Shown here: positions 9,308-18,869 of the stretch, piece after piece
Layout of the letters: the number at the start of each line of letters is the position of its first letter
Numbering within the stretch: the first letter of the stretch is position 1
Assembly (NCBI GenBank): GCA_947379975.1
Contig: CANCPF010000005.1
Coordinates: forward strand, 30,009 to 94,008
DNA from: Methylophilaceae bacterium
Lineage (GTDB): Bacteria > Pseudomonadota > Gammaproteobacteria > Burkholderiales > Methylophilaceae
Direction of reading: 5' to 3'
Length of the DNA: 64,000 bases
Notes under the pieces: generated by a model
Database searches by the model: none
Seen by the model: the letters and a program-made list of their open reading frames with translations, nothing else
What the model was told of the DNA's origin: nothing
Position numbers and translations under genes: made by a program

Positions 9308-9844
9308 CTATTGAATCAAAGCTGCATACTTAGCCCGTATCTTTGCCGCTTTTGGTGCCGCCACCGCCATGCAATAAGGTTGGTTTGGGTTTTTCGTAAA
9401 ATAATATTGATGATAATCTTCAGCGGGATAAAATAATTCAGCACCATTGATTTGCGTCACTATCGGTGCGTTAAACACTGAAGCAGCATTAAACTTAGCA
9501 ATCATTTCAGCCACTATTTTCTGTTGCTCAGTATTCTGGCAAAACACCGCAGAACGATATTGCGTGCCAATATCATTGCCTTGGCGGTTGGGCGTAGTTG
9601 GGTCGTGCGATACGAAAAATATCTCGAGTAAAGTTTCAAAGCTAACGATATCGGCATCGAATGTGATTCTGATGGCTTCGGCATGACCGGTATCGCCATT
9701 ACAAATTGTTTTGTAAGTTGGATTTAAAGTGTTGCCACCAATATAGCCAGATTCGACTTTACTTACACCTTTTAGTTGGGTGAATACTGGTTCTGTACAC
9801 CAGAAGCAGCCTCCGGCGAAAATTGCGATTTGTGCATGACTCAT
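9308..9844 (-). CDS. msrA: Peptide-methionine (S)-S-oxide reductase
   Basis: 178 residues. The catalytic motif GGCFWC is at residues 11-16 and downstream conserved blocks (GDTGHAEAIRITFD, YHQYYFTKNP) match MsrA. Repairs methionine-S-sulfoxide in proteins using thioredoxin. No signal peptide, so cytoplasmic. Only the MsrA domain is present; there is no MsrB fusion. Confidence 0.96.
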   Translation of the reverse strand: MSHAQIAIFAGGCFWCTEPVFTQLKGVSKVESGYIGGNTLNPTYKTICNGDTGHAEAIRITFDADIVSFETLLEIFFVSHDPTTPNRQGNDIGTQYRSAVFCQNTEQQKIVAEMIAKFNAASVFNAPIVTQINGAELFYPAEDYHQYYFTKNPNQPYCMAVAAPKAAKIRAKYAALIQ

Positions 9845-9960
9845 GATACTTATCCTTCATTGATTTTTTGAATTAGCCTGAAAAGTTGGCCTAATAAACT
9901 TTACAATACTTAGTCAACGCATTCCTCAAAAAATTACATCAGGTTTAACTATTTTTAGCC

Positions 9961-11187
9961 ATGGCCTTAAACGCTCTATATGTCGATTTTAACTCCTACT
10001 TTGCTTCGGTAGAGCAGCAACTTATGCCTGAATTGCGTGGCAAGCCAATTGGCGTGCTTGCGGTTATGGCTGAAACAACCTGCTGTATTGCCGCTAGTTA
10101 TGAGGCCAAAGCGTTTGGCATTAAAACTGGCACAGGCGTGCGTGATGCCTGCAAACTATGCCCTGAGATGATTTTTGTAGAAGCGCGTCCGCCACTGTAT
10201 GTCGAATTTCATCACAAGTTAATCGCCATTGTTGAAAGCTGCACGCATGTAGAACAAGTGCTGTCGATTGATGAAATGGTCTGTAAGCTTACTGGCAGTC
10301 AACAGATGCCAGAAAATGCACTCAAACTTGCCGCTAAAATTAAGCATAAAATGGCCCAGCAATATCCATTGATTAAATGTTCTATCGGTATCGCCCCCAA
10401 TACATTTTTGGCTAAAACCGCATCCAATATGCATAAGCCTGATGGTTGCGTAATGATAGAATCAAAAGACTTGCCGCAGCGATTGTTTGCATTGCGCCTG
10501 CGCGATTTAAACGGCATTGGCAAGCAAATGGAGGCGCGCTTAAATCGGTATAAAATCACTACAGTAGAACAATTATATGAGGCGAATAAAAATCAACTTC
10601 AAACTGCTTGGGGTAGCGTAGAAGGCGAGCGCATGTACGATAAATTGCGTGGGCTAGAGCCGCATTATGTGAAAAATGCGCGTAGTAGCTTGGGGCATTC
10701 TCACGTGATGCCGCCAGAACAGCGTAACCCTATCGGCGCTAAAGCGGTGCTACATCGCTTATTGCAAAAGTCTTGCATGCGCATGCGCAGCTACGAGTTA
10801 CTCGCGTCAAAAATCAGTATTAAAGTCAAATTTAGAGAGTTGCCCAGCTGGAGTATGGAAAGTGCTATTTCGCCAACCGACAATACGCTGCGGCTTATTG
10901 AGGCACTAGAGACTTTTTGGCAGCATTACCCCAACACGAAATGTGAGCCCTTTGCCGTTGGTATTTCATTTTCCGGATTGGTGACGGTCGATGAGGTGGC
11001 GCGTGATCTGTTTCAAATTGAACCGCTGGAAAATGAGAAGAAACTCAATAAAGCCATAGATACGCTGAATCTAAAATTTGGTAAAAACACTATTTATTTT
11101 GGCGGCGCGCACGAGGCATTAAAAGATGCGCCTATGCGGATTGCTTTTGGGCATATTCCTGATTTGGTAGTGGAAGGTGACGTTTAA
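9961..11187 (+). CDS. Y-family translesion DNA polymerase (DinB/UmuC superfamily)
   Basis: 408 residues. Palm motifs are visible: YVDFNSYFASVEQQL (residues 7-21, first catalytic Asp9) and LSIDEM (catalytic Asp-Glu pair). HhH-like LRDLNGIGKQMEARL follows near residue 180, then a little-finger domain. The first motif reads D-F-N, where DinB has D-M-D and UmuC has D-V-N, so this is not a textbook DinB. There is no C-terminal beta-clamp motif I can name with confidence. Likely bypasses DNA lesions. No LexA box was recognised upstream by eye. Confidence 0.88.
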   Translation: MALNALYVDFNSYFASVEQQLMPELRGKPIGVLAVMAETTCCIAASYEAKAFGIKTGTGVRDACKLCPEMIFVEARPPLYVEFHHKLIAIVESCTHVEQVLSIDEMVCKLTGSQQMPENALKLAAKIKHKMAQQYPLIKCSIGIAPNTFLAKTASNMHKPDGCVMIESKDLPQRLFALRLRDLNGIGKQMEARLNRYKITTVEQLYEANKNQLQTAWGSVEGERMYDKLRGLEPHYVKNARSSLGHSHVMPPEQRNPIGAKAVLHRLLQKSCMRMRSYELLASKISIKVKFRELPSWSMESAISPTDNTLRLIEALETFWQHYPNTKCEPFAVGISFSGLVTVDEVARDLFQIEPLENEKKLNKAIDTLNLKFGKNTIYFGGAHEALKDAPMRIAFGHIPDLVVEGDV

Positions 11188-11281
11188 TGCCATTGGCTAA
11201 TTTGCTTCGTCTGCGGTTCCATTGCAAGTTCTAGTGTTAGCACGTATTCCCAGTTAGCGTCACTGTGAATTAGTATTTAGC

Positions 11282-12517
11282 ATGTCTATCGTTTTTAAAA
11301 TCGCCAGTTGGATTTTCATTCCAGTGCTCTTGCTTGGATTATCTTTGAATGCGTTCTCTGGCAATAATGGCAATCTCAGCTATTCTAATGTTGCTGTTCA
11401 AGATAAACCAAATGATGCCAAAGAAGGGGTTGGTTTTTTATGCGACCCTGGCAGTCTAGGCCGAATAAAGCTGGACGTGACTGCCTATCTGCTGTCGCAA
11501 GGAATCGCCCCTAGTTTAGTCGTCACAAAAGTGGATGCATCTAATGGCAGTCTGACATTTACCCTAAATACCCCCAACGCGGATCTAGATACCATGCAAT
11601 TAAAGTACCGCCCTGAATATGGAATTCGTGACGGCATCGTGCGTATTCCCGATGAGCATGGTGAATTACAAAAGCTGCTGACTGTTTCTAAAAAGGAAAT
11701 ATTGCTAGCACTTCTTCAGCACGGACGCTTAACCGAATTTAGCGGAAAAAGCTGCAATGTAAACGCATTAAAAGAACAAGTGAATGTTAGGCAAAATATA
11801 GTGGCATGGGCTGAGCAATTAAACTGGACATGGCCGGATGGCGGGGTGGCTGAATGGAATGAGAAATATTGGCATAAAGGAACGCCGCTGTCTCAAGTGA
11901 AGTTACATTTAGCTTTGGCAGATGCTTTTAAAAATCAGAGTGAATATGCCATAGGCTGTTACACGGCAGCTAAACTAGTCATGGTGCAAGGTGTTTTAGA
12001 TTATTATCGGCGCGTTAAGCATAATAAATTATTGCAAAAGCTAGTTGAGGAGCAGCTTCTTTTAGATCATGAGCCCTTAGTAAACATTGAGCCAGGAGAA
12101 ATGTGGTCCTTTGAGCAAGATTTTGATTCAACAAAACTCACCCAGCGCGGAAAGATTTTAAAAATCCAACATAAAGTTGCTCCGCTAAATTTTGTTCCTG
12201 GCGACTGGGCTTATATAGTAAATACAGATCCTGTTTCCGCACAGAAAACTGGCTATGAAGGCTCTAATGCTATCTATTTAGGACGCAATAAATTTGTTGA
12301 TTATTACAATGATAATCATCACGCTTACACCTATCAACAAAAACTGGACGAAGTTTATCAGTGGCGTAATGGCGTCTTTAGCCGCCGCAGAGATGTAGCC
12401 AATATTCAACCTTTGTCTGTCGATGATTTAGAGCGCTTAGGTAAATCGCCGGCTGAAAATGGCCTTGTGCAAAGTTTTAGAGTTTTTCCGATGAGCTTTG
12501 AAAACTTTGCTGACTGA
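11282..12517 (+). CDS. Exported protein related to Bacillus-type protein-glutamine gamma-glutamyltransferase (Tgl-like)
   Basis: 411 residues. An N-terminal hydrophobic segment (about residues 5-26) looks like a signal peptide or anchor. Residues 190-240 (EWNEKYW, then EYAIGCYTAAKLVMVQGVLDYY) resemble the active-site region of Bacillus Tgl, where the pattern is E..FWE.T...YAFECATA..I..Y.A.LD with catalytic Cys116; here the Cys would be Cys226. Residues 305-335 (VPGDWAYIVN, then YEGSNAIYLG) match the second Tgl block (GDCLYFKNP...GENVI.LG). The acidic residues that partner the Cys in Tgl appear replaced (Gly225, Ser328). Family match is from memory of motifs; the cross-linking activity is unproven. 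No spore or coat genes are nearby. Confidence 0.6.
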   Translation: MSIVFKIASWIFIPVLLLGLSLNAFSGNNGNLSYSNVAVQDKPNDAKEGVGFLCDPGSLGRIKLDVTAYLLSQGIAPSLVVTKVDASNGSLTFTLNTPNADLDTMQLKYRPEYGIRDGIVRIPDEHGELQKLLTVSKKEILLALLQHGRLTEFSGKSCNVNALKEQVNVRQNIVAWAEQLNWTWPDGGVAEWNEKYWHKGTPLSQVKLHLALADAFKNQSEYAIGCYTAAKLVMVQGVLDYYRRVKHNKLLQKLVEEQLLLDHEPLVNIEPGEMWSFEQDFDSTKLTQRGKILKIQHKVAPLNFVPGDWAYIVNTDPVSAQKTGYEGSNAIYLGRNKFVDYYNDNHHAYTYQQKLDEVYQWRNGVFSRRRDVANIQPLSVDDLERLGKSPAENGLVQSFRVFPMSFENFAD

Positions 12518-12638
12518 AAGTCTTGTTTAATCGAAGCTGTTAAGTTAGCCGCTAACACCTAAAGCATATTTGCAATGCGGTCTCGTAGCACTTTTCAGGT
12601 ACTATCTGACTTCACCAATTTAATAGCTAAATCGCCTC

Positions 12639-13985
12639 ATGCAAAAAGAAGTCAAAGAGCAACCCAGATATGCCGCTGTGGCTGCCGTGCAACTACCTAA
12701 TGTTACCGATCTCGAGTTTGAAGCCTCTCTGAACGAGTTGCGCGAGCTTGCAAAAACACTAGGGTTTGAGGTGGTCAGAACGTTTGTGCAGAAACGCGCT
12801 GGTTTTGACGTGACGGCTTATCTTGGCGCAGGTAAACGCCAAGAAATAAGTAGCTTTGTGAAGAACGAATACGAACATAGTGCGCTTGAAGACATTACCA
12901 TTAGTCCGAATAACCCAGAAGGCTGGTACATAGAAACATTATTAGTCGATCACGAAATATCGCCATCGCAAGCGCGCAACCTTGAGCTTGAAGTTGGTTG
13001 TATGGTGATGGATCGCACTATGGTTATTCTTGAAATTTTCCATCGCAATGCTCGCTCACGCGCAGCACGCGCCCAAGTAGAAATTGCCCGTTTAGGCTAT
13101 ATGGCACCACGTATGCGTGAGGCAGCGAAGCTTGCCGGTTCGCAAGGGCGGCAACGTAGCGGCGAAGGTGGCCGAGGCGCGGGTGAATCGCAAACCGAGT
13201 TAGATCGCCGCAAAATTCGTGATCGTATTGCCGAGCTGCAACAAGAAATTGTTGCCATGGATGTTGAGCGTAAAACGCAACGTGCGCGCCGTCAAGATCG
13301 CCAAGGTATCGCTAGCGTGGCGCTGGTAGGTTATACCAACGCCGGTAAATCTACTTTGATGCGTGCGCTTACCGGTAGCGATGTGTTGGTCGCGAATAAA
13401 CTCTTCGCCACGCTTGATACTACGGTGCGCTCACTTTACCCAGAAAGCGTACCGCGCGTATTGGTGAGTGATACGGTTGGTTTTATCAAAAATCTGCCGC
13501 ATGGTTTGGTTGCCTCATTTAAGTCTACGCTGGATGAAGCGCTTGATGCTTCGCTATTACTACATGTAATCGATGCCAGTGATCCCGGTTTTGAGCGCCA
13601 GCTTGAAGTGACCAATGAAGTGCTAGACGAAATTGGTGCAGATGAAGTGCCGCGCATCCGTGTTTTTAATAAAATAGACCATGTAGGCGATGAAGCGGCG
13701 CAAGCCGAATGCGAAGCCAATTTGCATATACGCTACCCAGATTGCGTGGTAATGAGCGCCCGTCGACCAGCAGATGTGGCTAAGTTGCATCAAAAAATTG
13801 TGGCATTTTTTCAGCAAGATTTAATTGAGTCTGAGATTTTTCTACCTTGGTCCGCCCAGCAATTGCGCGGTAAAATCTACGCCAGTTTTCAAGTGCTAGA
13901 AGAACGCTCAGACGAAGAAGGTGCTTACTTTATGGTGCGTGGCGAGCCTGATGCCATTTTCAAATTGCGTGAGCAATTGAGCTGA
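12639..13985 (+). CDS. hflX: Ribosome-associated GTPase HflX
   Basis: 448 residues. An N-terminal nucleotide-binding-like HflX domain is followed by a glycine-rich linker (SQGRQRSGEGGRGAGESQTELDR region, about 170-190) and a coiled helix. The Era-like G domain has G1 GYTNAGKST (about 231), G3 DTVGFI and G4 NKID. HflX splits or rescues stalled 70S ribosomes after heat or antibiotic stress. Often sits after hfq; here it stands alone. Confidence 0.96.
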   Translation: MQKEVKEQPRYAAVAAVQLPNVTDLEFEASLNELRELAKTLGFEVVRTFVQKRAGFDVTAYLGAGKRQEISSFVKNEYEHSALEDITISPNNPEGWYIETLLVDHEISPSQARNLELEVGCMVMDRTMVILEIFHRNARSRAARAQVEIARLGYMAPRMREAAKLAGSQGRQRSGEGGRGAGESQTELDRRKIRDRIAELQQEIVAMDVERKTQRARRQDRQGIASVALVGYTNAGKSTLMRALTGSDVLVANKLFATLDTTVRSLYPESVPRVLVSDTVGFIKNLPHGLVASFKSTLDEALDASLLLHVIDASDPGFERQLEVTNEVLDEIGADEVPRIRVFNKIDHVGDEAAQAECEANLHIRYPDCVVMSARRPADVAKLHQKIVAFFQQDLIESEIFLPWSAQQLRGKIYASFQVLEERSDEEGAYFMVRGEPDAIFKLREQLS

Positions 13986-14039
13986 TTCTAAGTTTGCGTA
14001 AGCTTGGTGTAAGCAAAGTCCGTTAATCTCTGCCCATGT

Positions 14040-14056
14040 AATCGCATCATGCGATT
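14040..14056. repeat. 17-bp palindrome downstream of hflX
   Basis: AATCGCAT-C-ATGCGATT is a perfect inverted repeat with a one-base centre, 55 bases after hflX and about 185 bases before the next start. It could be an operator. The rest of 13986-14241 is AT-rich with no gene seen. Confidence 0.45.
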
Positions 14057-14241
14057 GCATGCGGCAACTGTTTTGGCCATTTGTTGAACATATTTTAATA
14101 AACCTGATTAATGAAAATCATTAGTTACAAATCTTTAACAATTGTTCAGTAATCCAAATTCAAAAGTGCCGCGTTAAGTGTCTATCTGCAAAATAAATAA
14201 TCGTAGCAGAAGATGAATTCTACAAAACAGGAGATTTGAAA

Positions 14242-14952
14242 ATGACTATGGTAAAAATGCTAGCCCCGGCTTTATTGTCTGCTGTATTTACTCTGCCAGC
14301 GATGGCTAGTGATCAATATAACGATTCAGCACGCGTGCTTTCATCAACGCCACAAACTGAACGTGTGAATATGCCACGTCAAGAATGTCGCACAGAATAT
14401 CAGCAACAAAGCTATAGTAACGGCGGTAATTCAGTAGCGGGTGCTTTAATTGGTGGTATTGCTGGTGGTTTGCTGGGCAATACTATCGGCCGCGGTAATG
14501 GTCGTGTTGCGGCCGCTGCAGTAGGTGCTGGCGTAGGCGCTATTGCCGGCAATAGCCTTGCTAATAATCAAAATGGTGGCGGTACGCGTTCGGTGCCAGT
14601 ACAAAATTGTTACCAAGTGGATAACTGGCAAACAGTAAATGCGGGCTATTTAGTGACTTATGAATATAACGGCAGAACCTACAACACGATCATGAATAAT
14701 CAACCTGGCCAATACATAGATGTAAATGTAGCCGTTGCACCGAATAGCCGTATAGTTTCACAAATCACCTATATTGAGCCGATTCGTTTTAATAACGGGG
14801 GCTGGAGTAATGGCGTTAACCGTTTTGATCGCCGTGATGAGCGTGGCGGATATCGTGGTGAATATCGCAGTGAAAATCGCGGTCCGGATAATCGCCGTCT
14901 TGAAGGTCGAGAAGGTCGTGATGATGACCACCGTGATGGCCGTTACTACTAA
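14242..14952 (+). CDS. Exported glycine-zipper (17-kDa antigen-like) protein with a basic/acidic low-complexity tail
   Basis: 236 residues from ATG 14242, chosen because AGGAG at 14229-14233 lies 8 bases upstream; an in-frame TTG at 14236 is too close to it. Signal peptide: MTMVKMLAPALLSAVFTLPAMA. A glycine-zipper 2TM segment (about residues 68-110; SVAGALIGGIAGGLLGNTIG and AAAAVGAGVGAIAGNSLA) matches the Rickettsia 17-kDa surface antigen family. The last 45 residues are rich in Arg, Asp, Gly and Glu (DRRDERGGYRGEYRSENRG). Probably an envelope protein; exact role unknown. A terminator follows. Confidence 0.85.
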   Translation: MTMVKMLAPALLSAVFTLPAMASDQYNDSARVLSSTPQTERVNMPRQECRTEYQQQSYSNGGNSVAGALIGGIAGGLLGNTIGRGNGRVAAAAVGAGVGAIAGNSLANNQNGGGTRSVPVQNCYQVDNWQTVNAGYLVTYEYNGRTYNTIMNNQPGQYIDVNVAVAPNSRIVSQITYIEPIRFNNGGWSNGVNRFDRRDERGGYRGEYRSENRGPDNRRLEGREGRDDDHRDGRYY

Positions 14953-15008
14953 AATTAATGATATCTAATTAATGATATTTAATTAGCGGTTAATCATTTA
15001 GATTATTG

Positions 15009-15044
15009 AAAAACCTAGCAGGCTTAAAAAGCGGCTAGGTTTTT
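15009..15044 (+). terminator. Rho-independent terminator after the glycine-zipper gene
   Basis: AAAAACCTAGC (15009-15019) pairs with GCTAGGTTTTT (15034-15044), followed by more T. Strong stem and U-tract. Confidence 0.9.
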
Positions 15045-15121
15045 TTATTTTCTTTAAATCACCGCACGCTTAAGCTTGCTAGTAAAATTAACTCTGTAGA
15101 ATTTTAAATTAAGAATATTGC

Positions 15122-16105
15122 GTGAAACTAACGGTAGATTGTGTTTTAACCTCAGAATTATCCAGCTTACCTAGCCAAAGTGCTTTAGCGCAGCTATTGT
15201 CCAAAGGCCAAGTAAGGCATTTAGAATCACCTTTAGAAGCATTAATTTGTCAGCAATACGCTCTGCAATCTATGCCGGATTACCCCATTGCAGCAATGTG
15301 TGCCGCACTAGATGGATTGGATGTAGCGGACACTTTTTGGTTACGCGCTGACCCTGTACACTTGGTTTTGCAACGCGATTGTTTCAGTCTAGATGAATCT
15401 GTCCCATTGCTAGTGGATGCTACGCATGCGGAAAGTATGGTTGCCAGCTTGAACCAGCATTTCAATCAAGATGGTTTAAGCTTTTTAATCGGACATTCAG
15501 GCGCATGGTATTTGCGTACCGAGCAAGCGCCGCAAATTAAAACCAGCTTACCTAGCGTAGCCGCCGGTAAAAATATTCACCAGTTTATGCCGCAAGGGCT
15601 AGATTCTTCAAAGTGGTTGGCGGTACTTAACGAGGTGCAAATGTTATTGTTCGAACATTCTGCCAATGAAGCGCGAGAGTCTGTAGGCGAGCTTGCGGTT
15701 AATAGCATTTGGCTTTCTGGTGGCGGTACAATGCCACAAATTCCGCCCTTGCAGAATGATATTGATTTAATGTTGGCTGATAGTATTTTTTACCAAGCAT
15801 TAGCAAAATCGGCAGATGTGCCCTGCAAAGCGCTACCGCAGCGTTTGGCTGAATTTTTAAATCAGCCGGCTAAATCCAATCAGCCAGCTAAATTTAATCA
15901 GCCACTACAGCATGCACGATTACAATTACCGAATGAAAATACCTTAGCTTGGTTAGACGATTTGCTTGCCGCACTGAAAACAAAAAAGATTAAACAATTA
16001 ATCTTACATTTAGGCTTTTATGAAAAAAGCTTAATGGTCGTAATTAAGCCTATAGACATTTACAAATTTTGGCGCAGTAATAAATCGGTCATGGATTATC
16101 TTTAA
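15122..16105 (+). CDS. Uncharacterised protein upstream of recJ, possibly phosphoglycerate-mutase-like
   Basis: 327 residues, starting at GTG 15122. It stops directly against the recJ start (16105/16106), so the two are translationally linked. The N-terminal half has a conserved-looking stretch (ALDGLDVADTFWLRADPVHLVLQRD) and the middle has SIWLSGGGTMPQ. I recall homologous proteins next to recJ in betaproteobacteria annotated as cofactor-independent phosphoglycerate mutase-like (COG4255), but I see no clear catalytic Ser/metal motif, so that label is uncertain. Residues about 247-261 contain an in-frame NQPAKx repeat. Confidence 0.65.
   Translation: MKLTVDCVLTSELSSLPSQSALAQLLSKGQVRHLESPLEALICQQYALQSMPDYPIAAMCAALDGLDVADTFWLRADPVHLVLQRDCFSLDESVPLLVDATHAESMVASLNQHFNQDGLSFLIGHSGAWYLRTEQAPQIKTSLPSVAAGKNIHQFMPQGLDSSKWLAVLNEVQMLLFEHSANEARESVGELAVNSIWLSGGGTMPQIPPLQNDIDLMLADSIFYQALAKSADVPCKALPQRLAEFLNQPAKSNQPAKFNQPLQHARLQLPNENTLAWLDDLLAALKTKKIKQLILHLGFYEKSLMVVIKPIDIYKFWRSNKSVMDYL
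15860..15904 (+). repeat. 18-bp in-frame tandem repeat (2.5 copies)
   Basis: AATCAGCCGGCTAAATCC (15860-15877), AATCAGCCAGCTAAATTT (15878-15895) and a half copy AATCAGCCA (15896-15904). Encodes NQPAKS/NQPAKF/NQP, a likely linker in the gene upstream of recJ. Confidence 0.85.
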
Positions 16106-17818
16106 ATGACAAGAATTGTACAACGCAGTACGCAGCCGCAAGCCGAACAGCATTTAATTGCGACTGGCGTAGCACCACTGATGGCTAGATTGTTGGCGAC
16201 ACGTGGCGTGACTGAGGCAAGCCAGCTTAGCGCGAATCTAAGTCATTTATTGCCACCAAATACGCTCACAAACAACACTGCAATGGCCAAGTTATTGGCC
16301 GATGCAATCGCGGCTAATAAAAAATTATTAGTCATTGGTGATTACGATGCAGACGGCGCCACGGCCACTGCTGTAGCAGTTAAAGGTTTGCGTGCCTTCG
16401 GTGCAATTGTCGATTTTTTAGTACCCAATCGTTTTGAATATGGCTATGGCTTAACCCCAGAAATTGTTGCGCTGGCAGCCACGCAAAATCCTGATGTGAT
16501 TATTACGGTAGATAATGGCATTGCTAGTGTTGATGGCGTGGCGGCCGCTAATGCACTTGGCATACAAGTGTTGGTGACAGATCATCATTTGCCAGGCCAA
16601 GAAACTCCACAAGCGGCTTGTATTATTAATCCCAATCAGCATGGCTGTACATTTGCCAGTAAAAATCTAGCCGGTGTCGGTGTCATGTTTTACGGTTTGT
16701 TAGCCTTGCGCGCAGAGCTTCGTGAACGTGGCGCTTATGTGAATAAAGCTGAGCCCAATTTGACTGAGTTACTGGATTTAGTTGCGTTAGGTACGGTAGC
16801 GGATTTAGTTAAGCTAGATGACAATAATCGTATTTTAGTCGAGCAGGGTTTACGTAGAATTAGAGCTGGCGCTTGTTCGCAAGGTATTTTGGCTTTATTG
16901 CGGGTAAGTGTTCGCCAAGCATCAGCAACCAATGCGCAAGATTTGGGTTTTTATGTAGGGCCACGTTTAAATGCAGCCGGCAGGCTAGATGACATGCGGC
17001 TAGGCATACAATGTTTATTGGCTGAAACTGAACTTGAGGCCACAAAAATCGCGCAACAATTACATGAGTTAAATGCACAGCGTCGCAATATTGAGGCGGA
17101 CATGCAAGATAGCGCTAATATCTCGTTGGATGATCTTGATGTCGCTAATCAATTTTCTATCAGTATGTATCAAACTGATTGGCATCAAGGCGTGATTGGT
17201 ATCTTAGCCTCGCGCATAAAAGAGCGTTACCATAGACCAGTGATCGCATTTGCCCATGCTGGTGCTGGCTTACTAAAAGGCTCTGGACGATCTATTGCTG
17301 GTTTACATCTTCGCGATGCGCTGGATTTACTCAGTAAACATCAACCAGATTTGATCGCTAAGTTTGGCGGACATGCCATGGCTGCTGGGCTAACGATTAA
17401 GCAGGAAGATTTTGAAAGATTCAATTTAGGCTTTGAGCTTGTGGTTAAAAGCTTGATTACCGAAGCCGACTTAGAATCAATACTTGAGGTGGATGGCAGC
17501 TTAAGTAGTGGCGATATGACATTTTCTATCGCACAAACCTTAGAAACCCAAGTGTGGGGGCAAGGTTTTGCGCCGCCTTTGTTTTACGATGAATTTGAAG
17601 TGGTGAATCAGCGTGTGTTGGCTGAAAAACATTTAAAACTTAGCTTAAAATCCATGTCCAACAAAGATACTAAAGGCGTGCCAGCAATCATTGATGCGAT
17701 CTATTTCAATCATGCAGATTTTTTCGGCAGCCATATTCAAGTCGCCTATCAATTGCAAACTAATAGTTATAATGGGTCTCAGAAAGTGCAATTAAATATA
17801 CGATATATCGTGCGTTAA
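16106..17818 (+). CDS. recJ: Single-stranded-DNA-specific exonuclease RecJ
   Basis: 570 residues. DHH-family motifs: GDYDADGATATAV (about residue 78), VTVDNG, VTDHH and the C-terminal DHHA1 region with FGGHAMAAGLT. Degrades 5'-ended ssDNA in recombination and mismatch repair, needing Mn2+/Mg2+. Length is normal for the family. Follows the uncharacterised upstream gene with no gap. Confidence 0.97.
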   Translation: MTRIVQRSTQPQAEQHLIATGVAPLMARLLATRGVTEASQLSANLSHLLPPNTLTNNTAMAKLLADAIAANKKLLVIGDYDADGATATAVAVKGLRAFGAIVDFLVPNRFEYGYGLTPEIVALAATQNPDVIITVDNGIASVDGVAAANALGIQVLVTDHHLPGQETPQAACIINPNQHGCTFASKNLAGVGVMFYGLLALRAELRERGAYVNKAEPNLTELLDLVALGTVADLVKLDDNNRILVEQGLRRIRAGACSQGILALLRVSVRQASATNAQDLGFYVGPRLNAAGRLDDMRLGIQCLLAETELEATKIAQQLHELNAQRRNIEADMQDSANISLDDLDVANQFSISMYQTDWHQGVIGILASRIKERYHRPVIAFAHAGAGLLKGSGRSIAGLHLRDALDLLSKHQPDLIAKFGGHAMAAGLTIKQEDFERFNLGFELVVKSLITEADLESILEVDGSLSSGDMTFSIAQTLETQVWGQGFAPPLFYDEFEVVNQRVLAEKHLKLSLKSMSNKDTKGVPAIIDAIYFNHADFFGSHIQVAYQLQTNSYNGSQKVQLNIRYIVR

Positions 17819-17850
17819 ATTCAATTCAATTTAATTTAATTTAATTTAAG
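17818..17850. repeat. AATTT/TTAAT low-complexity tract after recJ
   Basis: The bases from the recJ stop to 17850 are four to five near copies of a 5-bp unit (TTAAT/TTCAA). Such a tract can vary by slippage. It lies in the 85-bp gap before nnrD. Confidence 0.6.
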
Positions 17851-17903
17851 GTTGAGCTATCATTAACTCTAAGCAAAATCATCCAAACTTACTTGTTAAG
17901 AGT

Positions 17904-18728
17904 ATGTTTCAGCCGGCGCTAGCAGCACGTAAAAATGATGCGCACAAAGGATCATTTGGCAGCGTGGCTATTATTGGCGGCGATGCCGGTATGGTTGGTG
18001 CGGCGCTTTTGGCAGCTAGAGCGGCTTTACTTACTGGTACTGGACGTGTTTATCTGGCATTGCTAGCTAAGCAAGCGCCAAGTGTTGATATTTCACAGCC
18101 GGAAATTATGTTTCGCTCACCAGAGGCGCTCACGCAATTAGCGCAGCTAAATTGTGTTGTGATAGGCCCAGGCTTAGGTCAATCTGAGCTTGCCGTAGAG
18201 CTGCTTGAGTTTTGGCTAGCACAAAATATCCCTATGCTCATTGACGCAGATGCGCTCAGTTTAATCGCGGCACATACACATTTGGCGACGATCACTCAAC
18301 ATCGCAAAGTTAACACTGTCATTACGCCGCATCCAGGTGAAGCATCTAGATTATTAGGCGTTAGCGTTGATACCGTTCAAAAAAACCGTACTGAATATGC
18401 ACTCAAGCTCGCTAAATCACTGCATGTAAGCTGCGTACTCAAAGGCGCTTCTAGTGTATGTGCTCATTATGATGGGTCTTACTTTATTAATACCAGCGGC
18501 AATCCAAGTTTAGCCTCTGGTGGAACGGGTGATGTGCTGAGTGGCATCATCGGTAGCTTAATGGCGCAAGGTTTGACTGGATTGGACGCAGCTAAATTAG
18601 GTATTTTTGTACATGGTGCTGCTGCAGATTATTTGGTGGCGCAAGGTGTGGGTCCGGTTGGATTGACTGCCTCTGAGTTGGCGGTAGCGGCGCGTAATAT
18701 TATTAATCAGCTTAATGTCATCGATTGA
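17904..18728 (+). CDS. nnrD: ADP/ATP-dependent NAD(P)H-hydrate dehydratase
   Basis: 274 residues, ribokinase-like fold. Key block GGTGDVLSGIIGSL (about 208-221) carries the catalytic Asp; HPGEASRLLG and KGASSVC are the other conserved segments. Repairs hydrated NAD(P)H. In E. coli this domain is fused to the epimerase NnrE; here only the dehydratase part is present and no epimerase is in the window. Start chosen at ATG 17904. Confidence 0.93.
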   Translation: MFQPALAARKNDAHKGSFGSVAIIGGDAGMVGAALLAARAALLTGTGRVYLALLAKQAPSVDISQPEIMFRSPEALTQLAQLNCVVIGPGLGQSELAVELLEFWLAQNIPMLIDADALSLIAAHTHLATITQHRKVNTVITPHPGEASRLLGVSVDTVQKNRTEYALKLAKSLHVSCVLKGASSVCAHYDGSYFINTSGNPSLASGGTGDVLSGIIGSLMAQGLTGLDAAKLGIFVHGAAADYLVAQGVGPVGLTASELAVAARNIINQLNVID

Positions 18729-18869
18729 TTTAGGCTAAGCTCGCAGTTTTTGCATGCATTTGCTAGCCTAGATAATTTAGACATGCGCGGCGCTTTAAAC
18801 TAGTTAAGTTGACTGAATGAGCCCACAAAAGGGTAAAATTGCGACTGTAAATATAAAGGTAAGGTTCAC

